21,836 nucleotides of DNA. Origin: Acinetobacter sp. GTDB lineage: Bacteria > Pseudomonadota > Gammaproteobacteria > Pseudomonadales > Moraxellaceae. Positions 1 to 7,569 of the stretch are shown piece by piece. The first letter of the stretch is position 1. Each line of letters begins with the position of its first letter. The position numbers were made by a program, and so were the translations under genes. The notes beneath the pieces were generated by a model, which saw only the letters and a list, made by a program, of their open reading frames with translations, was not told where the DNA came from and made no database searches. The stretch covers positions 1-21,836 of the forward strand of contig JASLIY010000055.1 in assembly GCA_030152675.1 (NCBI GenBank), given 5' to 3'.

Positions 1-615
1 GCCATTGACCACGTTCAAGACGCCATCCGGTAGACCAGCTTCTTTGAGTAATTGTGCAATATAAAGCGTAGCAGATGGGTCACGCTCAGATGGTTTCAAT
101 ACAAAGGTATTGCCGCACACAATCGCCATCGGGAACATCCACAGCGGCACCATCACAGGAAAGTTAAACGGCGTAATTCCCGCCACCACGCCTAGAGGCT
201 GCATCTCGCTCCAGGAATCGATATTGGGTCCGACATTTTTACTGTATTCGCCTTTGAGAAATTCAGGTGCACAGCAAGCGTATTCGACATTTTCAATCCC
301 GCGCTGCAACTCACCCGTAGCATCGTGCACGATTTTGCCGTGTTCAGCACCGATCAAGGCACAGATCTGATCGGCATTTTGCTCAAGCAATTCCTTAAAA
401 CGAAACATCACACGCGCACGTTTCATCACTGGGGTATCGCGCCACGCTGGGAATGCCGCTGCGGCTGCTGCAATCGCTTGCTCAACGGTTTCAACACTGG
501 CCAATGCCACCGATTTTTCTGAAACACCAGTTGCTGGGTTATAGACCGCTTGGCTTCTGCCATTGGCCTCCGCGTTGACCATATTGCCTGCAATAAAATG
601 TCCTAAAGTTGTCAT
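1..615 (-). CDS. mmsA: CoA-acylating (methyl)malonate-semialdehyde dehydrogenase, N-terminal part
   Basis: This gene runs off the left edge; the first 205 residues are visible (ATG at 615, with AAGGA just upstream). The visible part is the NAD-binding half of an aldehyde dehydrogenase. The segment GITPFNFPVMVPLWMFP near residues 154-170, followed by a LKPSERDPS motif, is typical of the MmsA family, which uses CoA instead of water to release the acyl group. Family members oxidise methylmalonate semialdehyde to propionyl-CoA plus CO2 and also malonate semialdehyde to acetyl-CoA plus CO2. The catalytic cysteine lies outside the window. It follows the alcohol dehydrogenase (stop at 806) by 190 bases on the same strand. 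Its likely job here is the last step of 3-hydroxypropionate breakdown; that role is inferred from context. The valine-pathway role is the alternative, but no other valine genes are visible. Confidence 0.86.
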   Translation of the reverse strand, partial: MTTLGHFIAGNMVNAEANGRSQAVYNPATGVSEKSVALASVETVEQAIAAAAAAFPAWRDTPVMKRARVMFRFKELLEQNADQICALIGAEHGKIVHDATGELQRGIENVEYACCAPEFLKGEYSKNVGPNIDSWSEMQPLGVVAGITPFNFPVMVPLWMFPMAIVCGNTFVLKPSERDPSATLYIAQLLKEAGLPDGVLNVVNG

Positions 616-805
616 ATCCTTGTTCCTATTTATCTCATTACATTACATTGTTGTCATCTCTTGCTGCTGCGACTGCTGCACAGCACACCCGAGAACTCAA
701 AACCAAAATCAACATCAAAGCTGAGACTGCTCACACAGCCAAAACTGAAAAACAAAACTTAAAATTCAAAACCATAGTGTAAATACAGCACCACCATCGC
801 AGCGC

Positions 806-1969
806 TTAGGCCGTCCACAACTGCTGATACAAGGTGACCATTTCCGCGACGGTCGGCACGATTGGGTTATTGCCCGGTGAACCAGAGGCCAACGCCTGCT
901 CTGCCATCACCTGCACCACCTGATCAAAGTCCGCCTTTTGCACTCCAAACTCGGCCAAGGTCGGCACTTGTAGATCACGATTAATCTCGGTCAGTGCCGT
1001 CACCAGTTTTTGATTGGCCACTTCATCGCGATCATCGCTGTGTGCCACCCCCATGGCCTTAGCGCATTGAGCGTATTTGGCGGGCGCGGCTTGGATCGAA
1101 TAAGCAGTAATCATCGGCAATAACATGGCATTGGATAGCCCATGCGGCACATGGAAAAAGGCACCAATCGGTCGGCTCATGCCATGCACCAAAGCCACCG
1201 AGGCATTGGAAAATGCAATCCCAGCCAGCGTTGCACCGAGCATCATCGCTTCACGGGCGGCTTCATTGTTCGGTTCGGCATAGACTTTTTGTAGGTTTAG
1301 GCCGATGAGCTTCATGGCTGCCAAGGCTTGTACATCACTATAAGGATTGGCTTTTTGGCTGACATAGGCCTCGATTGCGTGCGTCAGCGCGTCGATGCCA
1401 GTATCGGCGGTGGTTCGTGCAGGCAAGCTGAGGGTCAGTTCATAGTCAATGATCGCGGCAACGGGTAAGAAGCCAATACCCGCACAGAGCATTTTTTCAC
1501 TGCTGGCATCTTCGGTGATGATGGTAAAACGGGTACATTCCGAGCCAGTGCCCGCAGTGGTTGGAATCGCGATAATCGGTAGACCGCTTTCATGCACCTG
1601 ACGCGGAAATTTATAGTCGCGCATCTCACCGCCGAACTTGCCCAAGATACTGATGGCCTTGGCACTGTCGATTGGACTACCGCCACCGACGGCGATGATC
1701 GCGTCATAGTCATGGCTCTGGATATGCGCCACCCCTGCTGCAATCGAACTCGAGGTCGGCTCAGGAATGGTATCTGCAAAATAGGCCGACTCAATCTGCG
1801 CCGCCTGAAGAATATTTTGAATGTCATCGATATAGCCAAGTGACAACATGACTTTATCGGTAATGATCAAGGGTTTGCTGCAGCCCAAGGTCGCGAGGAT
1901 CTGTGGCAGCTTCTGTCTGGCATTTTTACCGACTTCCATGATGCGAGGCAGTTGTATACTTGAAATCAT
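806..1969 (-). CDS. Iron-containing (group III) alcohol dehydrogenase, probable hydroxyacid dehydrogenase
   Basis: A complete 387-residue group III alcohol dehydrogenase. The start at 1969 has AAGGA about 7 bases upstream. The nucleotide-binding GGGSPID is at residues 95-101. The four expected metal ligands are present: D193 and H197 in GIDALTHAIEAYV, H262, and H276 in HVPHGLSN. It is clearly a different subfamily from the DhaT-type enzyme at 5686-6843. It sits between a GntP permease (135 bases upstream) and mmsA (190 bases downstream). The family includes dehydrogenases for 4-hydroxybutyrate, lactaldehyde and related substrates. From the neighbours I infer oxidation of 3-hydroxypropionate to malonate semialdehyde, which would feed MmsA. 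The substrate cannot be read from sequence alone; 4-hydroxybutyrate or a simple alcohol remain possible. Confidence 0.88.
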   Translation of the reverse strand: MISSIQLPRIMEVGKNARQKLPQILATLGCSKPLIITDKVMLSLGYIDDIQNILQAAQIESAYFADTIPEPTSSSIAAGVAHIQSHDYDAIIAVGGGSPIDSAKAISILGKFGGEMRDYKFPRQVHESGLPIIAIPTTAGTGSECTRFTIITEDASSEKMLCAGIGFLPVAAIIDYELTLSLPARTTADTGIDALTHAIEAYVSQKANPYSDVQALAAMKLIGLNLQKVYAEPNNEAAREAMMLGATLAGIAFSNASVALVHGMSRPIGAFFHVPHGLSNAMLLPMITAYSIQAAPAKYAQCAKAMGVAHSDDRDEVANQKLVTALTEINRDLQVPTLAEFGVQKADFDQVVQVMAEQALASGSPGNNPIVPTVAEMVTLYQQLWTA

Positions 1970-2039
1970 GATATTTTCCTTAATTCACTATTTTTTAAAT
2001 TTAACTTTAACTTTTACAATTTTTACGGCTTCCAGCATT

Positions 2040-2058
2040 GCCACGATTCCATCGCGGC
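2040..2058. repeat. Small hairpin in the permease-dehydrogenase spacer
   Basis: Arms GCCACGAT (2040-2047) and ATCGCGGC (2051-2058) pair with one A/C mismatch around a TCC loop. It lies in the spacer between the permease stop and the dehydrogenase start. No T-tract follows on the minus strand, so it is more likely an mRNA processing or stability element than a terminator, if it has any role. Confidence 0.4.
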
Positions 2059-2078
2059 TTATTGCCCACAGGCTGAGT

Positions 2079-2090
2079 GGATTTAAATCC
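2079..2090. repeat. Perfect 12-base palindrome GGATTTAAATCC
   Basis: GGATTTAAATCC is its own reverse complement and lies about 15 bases past the permease stop, within the spacer before the dehydrogenase. It could be a protein site or chance; it does not resemble the ACGATAC operators upstream. Confidence 0.35.
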
Positions 2091-2104
2091 CGTGTATGCC
2101 AGCC

Positions 2105-3508
2105 TTAAAATGAACCAAACCAAGTGCCCAATGCAATCACCCCGACCAATGCAAACAGAGGAATAATCACCGCGACCACAAACATATCGAAATAGGACTG
2201 TTTATGTGTCAGGCCACACAGGGTAATGATGGTGATCACGGCGCCGTTGTGCGGCAATGAATCCAACGCGCCCGAAGCCATCGATGCCACGCGGTGCATC
2301 AGCTCTGGCGAAATACCAAACTGCTGTGCCAACTGCATATAGGTATCACCCATGGTGTTCAATGCGATACTCAAACCACCCGATGCTGAACCGGTAATCC
2401 CGGCCAAGACGTTGATCACGATTGCTTCTGAGATCAACGGGCTATTCGGCGCCATCCCCACCAGAAAATCACGCAAGATCAAGAACCCGGCCAAAGACGC
2501 AATCACTGAGCCATAGCCGACTTCAGAGGCGGTATTAAAAATCGGTAAGAACGAAGACGATACGCCTTGCTGGATCGAGCCTTTGAGGTTATTCAGGCGA
2601 CGCCAGTTCAACACGATGATGGTCAAACACGCCAAGACTAAGGCACAGATAATGGCCCAGAGTCCAAGCACCGAACTCAAACTGGCATTGCCATACTGTG
2701 CCGTGGCGAGATAGCTGTTATCCATATTCGGCAGGATGACTTTGGTCAGCAGCAAGTTACTCAGCATCACCACCAAAATCGGGGCAATCGCCACCATCAG
2801 CGATGGTGTTTGCATATTGCGATGCACCTGTTCTGCTGCGAGTGCGATAGGCTCATGATGTTGACCATAGCCCTCATCGACTGCACGCGCGGCGTTGACA
2901 CGTTTATTCAACCACCACATACCAGTCAACAACATAAAGATCGCGGCCAATATCCCGAGTCCCGGCGCCGCATAGAGATCAGTATTGAAAAATGGCATCG
3001 GAATCGCGTTTTGAATCGCAGGCGTACCCGGCAGTGCCGTCATGGTAAAGGTCAATGCCCCCAACATGATCGCGCCCGGAATTAACCGCTTTGGAATCTC
3101 CAATTTCTTAAACAAAGCCGAGGCAATCGGATACACCGCAAAACCAACCACGAACAACGATACCCCACCATAGGTCAGTACCGCACAAGACAAGACGATC
3201 GACAGCATGGCGCTTTGATGACCGAGTTTGTTCACAAAGAAATGTGCGATGGTCTGTGCCGATCCCGAGTCATCCATCAGCTTGCCAAAGATCGCCCCGA
3301 GCAAGAACAAGGGAAAATACTTGATGACGTAACCGCCCAAGCCGGTCATAAACACTTGGGTATACATCCCAAGCAACTCATGGCTGAGGCCGCTCCACAT
3401 CACCGCAAATAACGCTAAAAATGGTGCCAAAATAATGACGCTATAGCCTCGATATGCCAGATACATCAGCAATATCAAGGACAAGACGATCCCTGTCAGT
3501 CCCAACAT
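2105..3508 (-). CDS. GntP-family permease
   Basis: A polytopic inner-membrane transporter of about 467 residues. It has many long hydrophobic segments and the GntP-family signature regions GGYVIKYFPLFLLGAIFGK near residue 60 and the PGTPAIQNAIPMPFF stretch in the first half. GntP proteins import sugar acids and short hydroxyacids (gluconate, D-3-hydroxybutyrate) with protons. I place the start at the ATG at 3508, because AAAGGA lies about 10 bases upstream; the TTG at 3517 would sit almost on that ribosome site. It is the first gene of the minus-strand operon, behind a strong promoter at 3577-3605 and an operator at 3551-3571. Context suggests uptake of 3-hydroxypropionate or a related hydroxyacid; the substrate is inferred. 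Confidence 0.85.
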   Translation of the reverse strand: MLGLTGIVLSLILLMYLAYRGYSVIILAPFLALFAVMWSGLSHELLGMYTQVFMTGLGGYVIKYFPLFLLGAIFGKLMDDSGSAQTIAHFFVNKLGHQSAMLSIVLSCAVLTYGGVSLFVVGFAVYPIASALFKKLEIPKRLIPGAIMLGALTFTMTALPGTPAIQNAIPMPFFNTDLYAAPGLGILAAIFMLLTGMWWLNKRVNAARAVDEGYGQHHEPIALAAEQVHRNMQTPSLMVAIAPILVVMLSNLLLTKVILPNMDNSYLATAQYGNASLSSVLGLWAIICALVLACLTIIVLNWRRLNNLKGSIQQGVSSSFLPIFNTASEVGYGSVIASLAGFLILRDFLVGMAPNSPLISEAIVINVLAGITGSASGGLSIALNTMGDTYMQLAQQFGISPELMHRVASMASGALDSLPHNGAVITIITLCGLTHKQSYFDMFVVAVIIPLFALVGVIALGTWFGSF

Positions 3509-3550
3509 ATGATTCAAATCCTTTTGAATGATGATTACATGTTTGTATAA

Positions 3551-3571
3551 AATGATACGTTTCGTATCGTT
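3551..3571. promoter_or_regulatory. Operator for the minus-strand catabolic operon
   Basis: Inverted repeat with arms AATGATACG (3551-3559) and CGTATCGTT (3563-3571) around TTT, with one T/G mismatch. It covers the expected start point of the minus-strand promoter and matches the core of the repeat at 3944-3968 (GATAC-R-TTT-Y-GTATC). Its position just after the -10 box is typical for repression by a dimeric regulator. Confidence 0.75.
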
Positions 3572-3576
3572 ATTAA

Positions 3577-3605
3577 GTTATATGTTTTAATTTTAAGCCT
3601 GTCAA
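3577..3605 (-). promoter_or_regulatory. Sigma-70 promoter of the permease operon
   Basis: On the minus strand there is TTGACA (3600-3605), a 17-base spacer, then TATAAC (3577-3582). The start point would fall near 3570, inside the operator, leaving a leader of about 60 bases before the permease ATG. Near-consensus boxes suggest strong expression when not repressed. Confidence 0.75.
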
Positions 3606-3912
3606 ATCATTTTTTAACCCGCGGTCAAAACCACGGCTCAAATTCTCCTGCGCTGATGTCGATGAGATCTGCTGTAGCCTGAAGTTCAATCAGTTCAGTC
3701 ATTTACTCGTTGAGTTCCTGTAGCGCGCACAGCCAAAGACACAGAGAAATGAATGACCTGTGTGTGTCTGATGCTTCATCTGTCTAGAAAAATGATAAAT
3801 TCGTCTAAATTTTAATTTTAAAATTTCTTTCTATTCTTCCCCACATTCACGCGAAGCCAAGGCAGCACTGGCTTAGCGCCGAAGCTTGTTGAATCATCGG
3901 TAAAAATGGGCA
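3606..3912. other. Central part of the divergent spacer, no gene seen
   Basis: About 300 bases between the two opposed promoters. I see no convincing gene. There is an imperfect inverted repeat at 3619-3636 (CCGCGGT, CAAA, ACCACGG), about 14 bases upstream of the minus-strand -35 box, where an activator could bind. A 25-codon minus-strand reading frame beginning near 3702 has a stop codon directly before it and a poorly placed ribosome site, so I do not call it. Confidence 0.5.
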
Positions 3913-3941
3913 TTGACAGCACAGGGTTAAAATCATATATA
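3913..3941 (+). promoter_or_regulatory. Sigma-70 promoter of the aldehyde dehydrogenase-dhaT operon
   Basis: TTGACA (3913-3918), a 17-base spacer, then TATATA (3936-3941). The start point would be near 3948, inside the operator at 3944-3968. The leader to the ATG at 4040 is about 90 bases. The layout mirrors the minus-strand promoter at 3577-3605. Confidence 0.78.
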
Positions 3942-3943
3942 TG

Positions 3944-3968
3944 AAAACGATACATTTTGTATCGTTTT
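3944..3968. promoter_or_regulatory. Operator for the plus-strand catabolic operon
   Basis: A perfect inverted repeat: arms AAAACGATACA (3944-3954) and TGTATCGTTTT (3958-3968) separated by TTT. It begins two bases after the -10 box and covers the expected start point. Its core is shared with the repeat at 3551-3571, so the same regulator probably binds both. No regulator gene is present in the window. Confidence 0.8.
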
Positions 3969-4039
3969 AAATGGAATTAGCTTAGCCCCGTCATATGACC
4001 GAAGGCGCGAGCGCGACAACAACAAGAGGGAATCCAATC

Positions 4040-5560
4040 ATGATTTATGCAGCACCCGGACAAGCAGACAGCCTACTCAACATCAAACCTCGCTATGGCA
4101 ATTACATTGGTGGCGAGTTTATTGCCCCTGTTGGCGGCGAGTATTTTAGCAACCATAGCCCGATCAATAACGATCCTTGCGGTGAGTTCCCACGTTCTCG
4201 CCAAGCAGATATCGACTTGGCACTCGATGCCGCACATGCCGCAGCCGAGGCTTGGGGTAAAACCTCAGCCCAAGACCGTGCCTTGGTCTTGCTCAAAATT
4301 GCCGATCGCATTGAAGCCAATCTTGAATATCTCGCCGTGACCGAAACTTGGGACAACGGTAAACCCATCCGCGAAACACTCAGTGTTGATGTGCCCCTTT
4401 CCGCAGATCATTTCCGTTATTTCGCCGGTTGTATCCGTGCCCAAGAAGGTGGTGCAGCGGAGATTAACGAGACCACCGCGGCCTATCACTTTCATGAACC
4501 CTTGGGGGTGGTGGCGCAGATTATTCCGTGGAATTTTCCGTTATTGATGGCAGCATGGAAACTGGCGCCTGCGCTTGCAGCCGGCAATGCCATCGTACTG
4601 AAACCCGCCGAACAAACTCCACTCTCGATGACTGTGTTGTTGGAGTTGATCGGTGATCTACTGCCTGCGGGTGTGCTGAATGTGGTGCACGGCTTTGGCA
4701 ATGAGGCTGGCGAAGCCTTGGCCTCTAGTCGCCGCATCGCCAAAGTCGCCTTTACTGGCTCAACCCCAACTGGCATGCACATCATGAAACATGCCGCAGC
4801 CAACCTGATTCCAAGCACCATGGAGCTCGGCGGTAAGTCTCCAAATATTTTCTTTGCCGACATCATGCAAGCCAATCCAAAATTCATCGACAAAGCCGTC
4901 GAAGGTTTGGTTATGGGCTTCTTTAACCAAGGTGAAGTCTGTACCTGCCCATCGCGCGCACTCATCCATGAATCGATCTATGAAGAATTCATGGCCAAAG
5001 TACTAGAAAAAGTACGCAGTATCCGTCAGGGCAATCCACTCGATACCGAGACCATGCTCGGTGCCCAAGCCTCGGCGCAACAGTTTAAGAAAGTCTTAGA
5101 CTATATCGAAATCGGTAAAAATGAAGGTGCCGAAGTGCTGATTGGCGGGGCCAGTCAAGTGCCATCAGACACCCTCAATGACGGCTACTATCTGCAACCG
5201 ACCCTACTCAAAGGTCATAACAAGATGCGTATTTTCCAAGAAGAGATCTTTGGTCCTGTGGTCGCAGTCACCACCTTTAAAGATGAAGCAGAAGCAGTTG
5301 CCATCGCCAATGACACCGAATATGGCCTTGCCGCTGGTGTCTGGACCCGAGATATCAATCTGGCTTATCGCATGGGACGAGCCATCAAAGCCGGACGTGT
5401 ATGGACCAACTGCTATGGCCTACACCCTGCACATGCAGCCTTCGGTGGCTATAAGAAATCCGGGATCGGTCGTGAAACTCACAAGATGATGCTCGATCAT
5501 TATCAACAAACCAAAAATCTATTGGTCAGCTACGACGACAACGCCATGGGCTTTTTCTAA
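4040..5560 (+). CDS. NAD-dependent aldehyde dehydrogenase (AldB/AcoD/ExaC type)
   Basis: A 506-residue cytoplasmic aldehyde dehydrogenase, the usual length for acetaldehyde dehydrogenases of the AcoD/ExaC/AldB group. I choose the ATG at 4040 because GAGGGA lies about 8 bases upstream; the frame stays open 15 codons further up to 3995, but those residues are not family-like. Visible motifs are [19 protein letters not shown] with N165, KPAEQTP with K188, FTGST, the general base E262 in MELGGKSPN, and the nucleophile C301 in [13 protein letters not shown]. The Cys-Thr-Cys context is typical of this group. It is the first gene of the plus-strand operon, followed by dhaT. I infer oxidation of 3-hydroxypropionaldehyde to 3-hydroxypropionate; acetaldehyde and other short aldehydes are likely also accepted. 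Confidence 0.92.
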   Translation: MIYAAPGQADSLLNIKPRYGNYIGGEFIAPVGGEYFSNHSPINNDPCGEFPRSRQADIDLALDAAHAAAEAWGKTSAQDRALVLLKIADRIEANLEYLAVTETWDNGKPIRETLSVDVPLSADHFRYFAGCIRAQEGGAAEINETTAAYHFHEPLGVVAQIIPWNFPLLMAAWKLAPALAAGNAIVLKPAEQTPLSMTVLLELIGDLLPAGVLNVVHGFGNEAGEALASSRRIAKVAFTGSTPTGMHIMKHAAANLIPSTMELGGKSPNIFFADIMQANPKFIDKAVEGLVMGFFNQGEVCTCPSRALIHESIYEEFMAKVLEKVRSIRQGNPLDTETMLGAQASAQQFKKVLDYIEIGKNEGAEVLIGGASQVPSDTLNDGYYLQPTLLKGHNKMRIFQEEIFGPVVAVTTFKDEAEAVAIANDTEYGLAAGVWTRDINLAYRMGRAIKAGRVWTNCYGLHPAHAAFGGYKKSGIGRETHKMMLDHYQQTKNLLVSYDDNAMGFF

Positions 5561-5624
5561 AGCCAATGCGCCAAGGCTCTCAGCCAGCCCCAGCCCGTGG
5601 TAGCCCCACCTTATACCGCCTGTT

Positions 5625-5650
5625 GCCTCATCTCATGTTGAGATCGAGGC
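5625..5650. repeat. Hairpin between the aldehyde dehydrogenase gene and dhaT
   Basis: Arms GCCTC-ATCTCA (5625-5635) and TGAGAT-C-GAGGC (5639-5650) form an 11-base-pair stem with one bulged C (5645) and a TGT loop. It ends about 35 bases before the dhaT start and lacks a T-tract, so a role in transcript processing or stability is more likely than termination. Confidence 0.55.
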
Positions 5651-5685
5651 CTCGCAATATACAAATATGAAAAGGATATTTGCCC

Positions 5686-6843
5686 ATGCGTTTTTATGAT
5701 TATCTTGTTCCCAACGTCAATTTCTTTGGTCCCGGCTGTCTTGAAGTCGTCGGGCAACGTTGCAAAATCTTAGGCGGTCAACATGCGCTGATCGTTACCG
5801 ACCCCTTTCTTGCCACACTCGAAGGCGGCGCGGTCGAAAAAACCATTGCCTATCTCGATGCTGCCGGCATCCGCAGTAGCGTGTTCTTTGGTGTTCAAGC
5901 CAACCCCAAAGACACCGATGTGGCTGCAGGCCTCGCCTGTTATCAGGACAACCAATGCGACATGATCGTCACAGTCGGCGGTGGGTCGCCGCATGACTGT
6001 GGTAAAGCCATCGGGATTATGGCCACGCATCCGGGCAAGATCGGTGATTATGCCGGTATCGATACCTTGAGCAATCCTTTGCCACCCATCGTTTCGGTCA
6101 ATACCACAGCGGGCACCGCCAGTGAAGTGACACGCCACTGCGTGATCACCGATACCGAAACGCATCTCAAATATGTCATCGTCAGCTGGCGGAATCTGCC
6201 GCTGGTTTCGATCAATGATCCATTGTTAATGCTGGGCAAACCGCGCGCGCTGACAGCGGCAACAGGTATGGATGCATTGACGCATGCAGTCGAGGCCTAT
6301 GTCTCTGTGGATGCCAACCCAGTCACGGATGCAGCTGCGATTCAAGCCATCAAACTCATCGCCAGTAATCTACGTACCGCAGTCGCCAATGGCAGTGATC
6401 TCAAGGCACGTGAAAATATGGCTTATGGTTCGCTATTGGCTGGTATGGCTTTTAACAATGGTAACTTGGGTTATGTGCATGCCATGGCACATCAACTCGG
6501 CGGACTTTATGACCTACCACACGGCGTCGCCAATGCCATTCTGCTCCCGCATGTCTGCCGCTATAACTTGATCGCCAATGTACAGAAGTTTGCGGATATC
6601 GCGGAATTTTTGGGTGAAAACACGGCAGGCTGTTCAAGCCTTGAAGCGGCTGACAAAGCCATTGAAGCCTTGTTTAGACTGTCTGCTGATGTTTCGATTC
6701 CGGCACATTTAAGTGAGCTTGGCGTGCAGGAAAAAGACTTTGGCTTGATGGCTGACAATGCATTAAAAGATGGCAACGCCTTTAGTAACCCACGCAAAGG
6801 CAACCGAGATGACATCATCGAGATCTTTAAAGCCGCGTATTGA
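5686..6843 (+). CDS. dhaT: 1,3-propanediol dehydrogenase (DhaT type, iron-dependent)
   Basis: A 385-residue group III alcohol dehydrogenase that closely matches, from memory, the Klebsiella-type DhaT. Shared stretches include DYLVPNVNFFGP at the N-terminus, VGGGSPHDCGK (residues 97-107), NTTAGTASEVTRHCV, VIVSWRNLP, and NAFSNPRKGN near the C-terminus. Metal ligands are D196, H200, H265 and H279. The ATG at 5686 has AAAGGA about 9 bases upstream; the TTG at 5680 is too close to that site. DhaT interconverts 1,3-propanediol and 3-hydroxypropionaldehyde with NAD(H). No glycerol dehydratase is present and an aldehyde dehydrogenase precedes it, so the enzyme probably runs in the oxidative direction. 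It is also related to NAD-dependent methanol/ethanol dehydrogenases, so broad activity on primary alcohols is expected. Confidence 0.92.
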   Translation: MRFYDYLVPNVNFFGPGCLEVVGQRCKILGGQHALIVTDPFLATLEGGAVEKTIAYLDAAGIRSSVFFGVQANPKDTDVAAGLACYQDNQCDMIVTVGGGSPHDCGKAIGIMATHPGKIGDYAGIDTLSNPLPPIVSVNTTAGTASEVTRHCVITDTETHLKYVIVSWRNLPLVSINDPLLMLGKPRALTAATGMDALTHAVEAYVSVDANPVTDAAAIQAIKLIASNLRTAVANGSDLKARENMAYGSLLAGMAFNNGNLGYVHAMAHQLGGLYDLPHGVANAILLPHVCRYNLIANVQKFADIAEFLGENTAGCSSLEAADKAIEALFRLSADVSIPAHLSELGVQEKDFGLMADNALKDGNAFSNPRKGNRDDIIEIFKAAY

Positions 6844-6868
6844 TCTAAGACACAATCCCCTCCCAGAG

Positions 6869-6888
6869 GCTTGAGCATATTCTCAAGC
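6869..6888. repeat. Short inverted repeat after dhaT
   Basis: GCTTGAG (6869-6875) and CTCAAGC (6882-6888) pair around CATATT. It lies between the dhaT stop and the strong terminator at 6906-6946 and may add to 3' end structure. Confidence 0.4.
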
Positions 6889-6905
6889 ATTGGATGACAC
6901 TCATG

Positions 6906-6946
6906 AAAATCCCCATAAATGCGTTCTGCATCTATGGGGATTTTTT
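6906..6946. terminator. Rho-independent terminator, probably bidirectional
   Basis: AAAATCCCCATA (6906-6917) pairs perfectly with TATGGGGATTTT (6933-6944). An inner ATGC/GCAT pairing extends the stem, and a run of six T follows the GGGGA. It ends the dhaT operon; the A-run on the other side lets it serve the GNAT gene arriving from the right on the minus strand. Confidence 0.9.
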
Positions 6947-6971
6947 GATATTGCAACTGAAGGATAGAATT

Positions 6972-7430
6972 CTAAACTGGCATGCGGTATTGGATCATGT
7001 CAGATTTTTTCGCCACCCAATCATATAAGCGTTGTGCTGTAACATTGCTCTGCTGAGTATGCCAGTACAGACGTCCGCATTGCTGTGCTTGTGCCTGTTG
7101 TTGCACGTATTCGATTAACTGTTTTGCCACCTGCTGACCACGAGCGGCGGGTGTGACATACAGATCTTCCAAATAACAAAACTCCGTCTCTGTCCAAGTC
7201 GAATCATGAAAGACATAATGTACAAAGCCCAAGATCTGCTGTTGATCACAAGCCACGGCGGCATAGACTTTAACATCCGGATCAAAAAAGCTTGACCATG
7301 TCTTTAAAGTGGTCTGTTCTGAGAGTTGCACTTGGTAAAAATTTTGATAAGCCAACCAATATGGCAACCACTGTGAATAATCATCGACCTGTACTGGCCT
7401 AATGCTGAGTAAAGATGGATTGTGAGTCAT
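6972..7430 (-). CDS. GNAT-family N-acetyltransferase
   Basis: A 152-residue single-domain GNAT protein. The fold begins at SIRPVQVDDY (near residue 9). Motif A is FCYLEDLYVTPAARGQQVAKQL, whose ARGQQVA part is the acetyl-CoA pyrophosphate loop; the later YWHTQQSNVTAQRLYDWV segment is the usual motif B. I choose the ATG at 7430 because GGAG lies about 6 bases upstream; the ATG at 7496 would add 22 residues that are not part of the domain and coincides with the likely transcript start. The acceptor (amine, antibiotic or protein) cannot be deduced. It is divergent from the MocR-type regulator at 7570, which often controls a neighbouring gene, so this gene is the first candidate target. Confidence 0.85.
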   Translation of the reverse strand: MTHNPSLLSIRPVQVDDYSQWLPYWLAYQNFYQVQLSEQTTLKTWSSFFDPDVKVYAAVACDQQQILGFVHYVFHDSTWTETEFCYLEDLYVTPAARGQQVAKQLIEYVQQQAQAQQCGRLYWHTQQSNVTAQRLYDWVAKKSDMIQYRMPV

Positions 7431-7502
7431 AGCAAGCTCCCGGGTTTGATCAATAAGGCTGTCGTTGTTTAAATGAGCTTGCAGCATAATCCCCAAAGTG
7501 AT

Positions 7503-7545
7503 TCTATATCAGGTACAGTTTTTAACTATTTTAAAGTACCACTTT
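7503..7545. promoter_or_regulatory. Divergent GNAT/mocR control region with palindrome
   Basis: A perfect palindrome AAAGT-ACC-ACTTT lies at 7533-7545. A minus-strand -10 candidate TATAGA is at 7503-7508, which puts the palindrome about 43 bases upstream of the predicted GNAT start point, as for an activator. GGTAC (7512-7516) and GTACC (7536-7540) form a further inverted pair. The AAAGTGGT half-site resembles, as far as I recall, sites described for the MocR protein PdxR; this is suggestive only. Confidence 0.45.
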
Positions 7546-7569
7546 CGTTTATTCACCACAGGCATTCTT

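Noticed and set aside
110..522. Plus-strand open frames of 86 and 65 codons
   Set aside because: They lie over the minus-strand mmsA gene, whose protein shows clear family motifs; these frames show none and no ribosome site.
3628..3702. 25-codon minus-strand frame in the divergent spacer, considered as a small peptide or a regulator remnant
   Set aside because: A stop codon directly precedes its ATG, the only ribosome-like site is too far away, and it lies upstream of the minus-strand promoter, so it would not be on that transcript.
4102..4965. Minus-strand frames of up to 157 codons inside the aldehyde dehydrogenase gene
   Set aside because: They are antisense to a gene with complete catalytic motifs and show no recognisable protein features; high-GC third positions explain the long open frames.
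5686..6843. Glycerol fermentation locus (dha regulon)
   Set aside because: No glycerol dehydratase, reactivase or dihydroxyacetone kinase gene is present; the linked genes are oxidative, so a catabolic role for DhaT is more likely.
7498..7569. GTG at 7498 as the start of the MocR-type regulator
   Set aside because: It adds 24 mostly hydrophobic residues not seen in the family and would place the coding region over the palindrome and the GNAT promoter. The TTG at 7570 is preferred, with moderate certainty.
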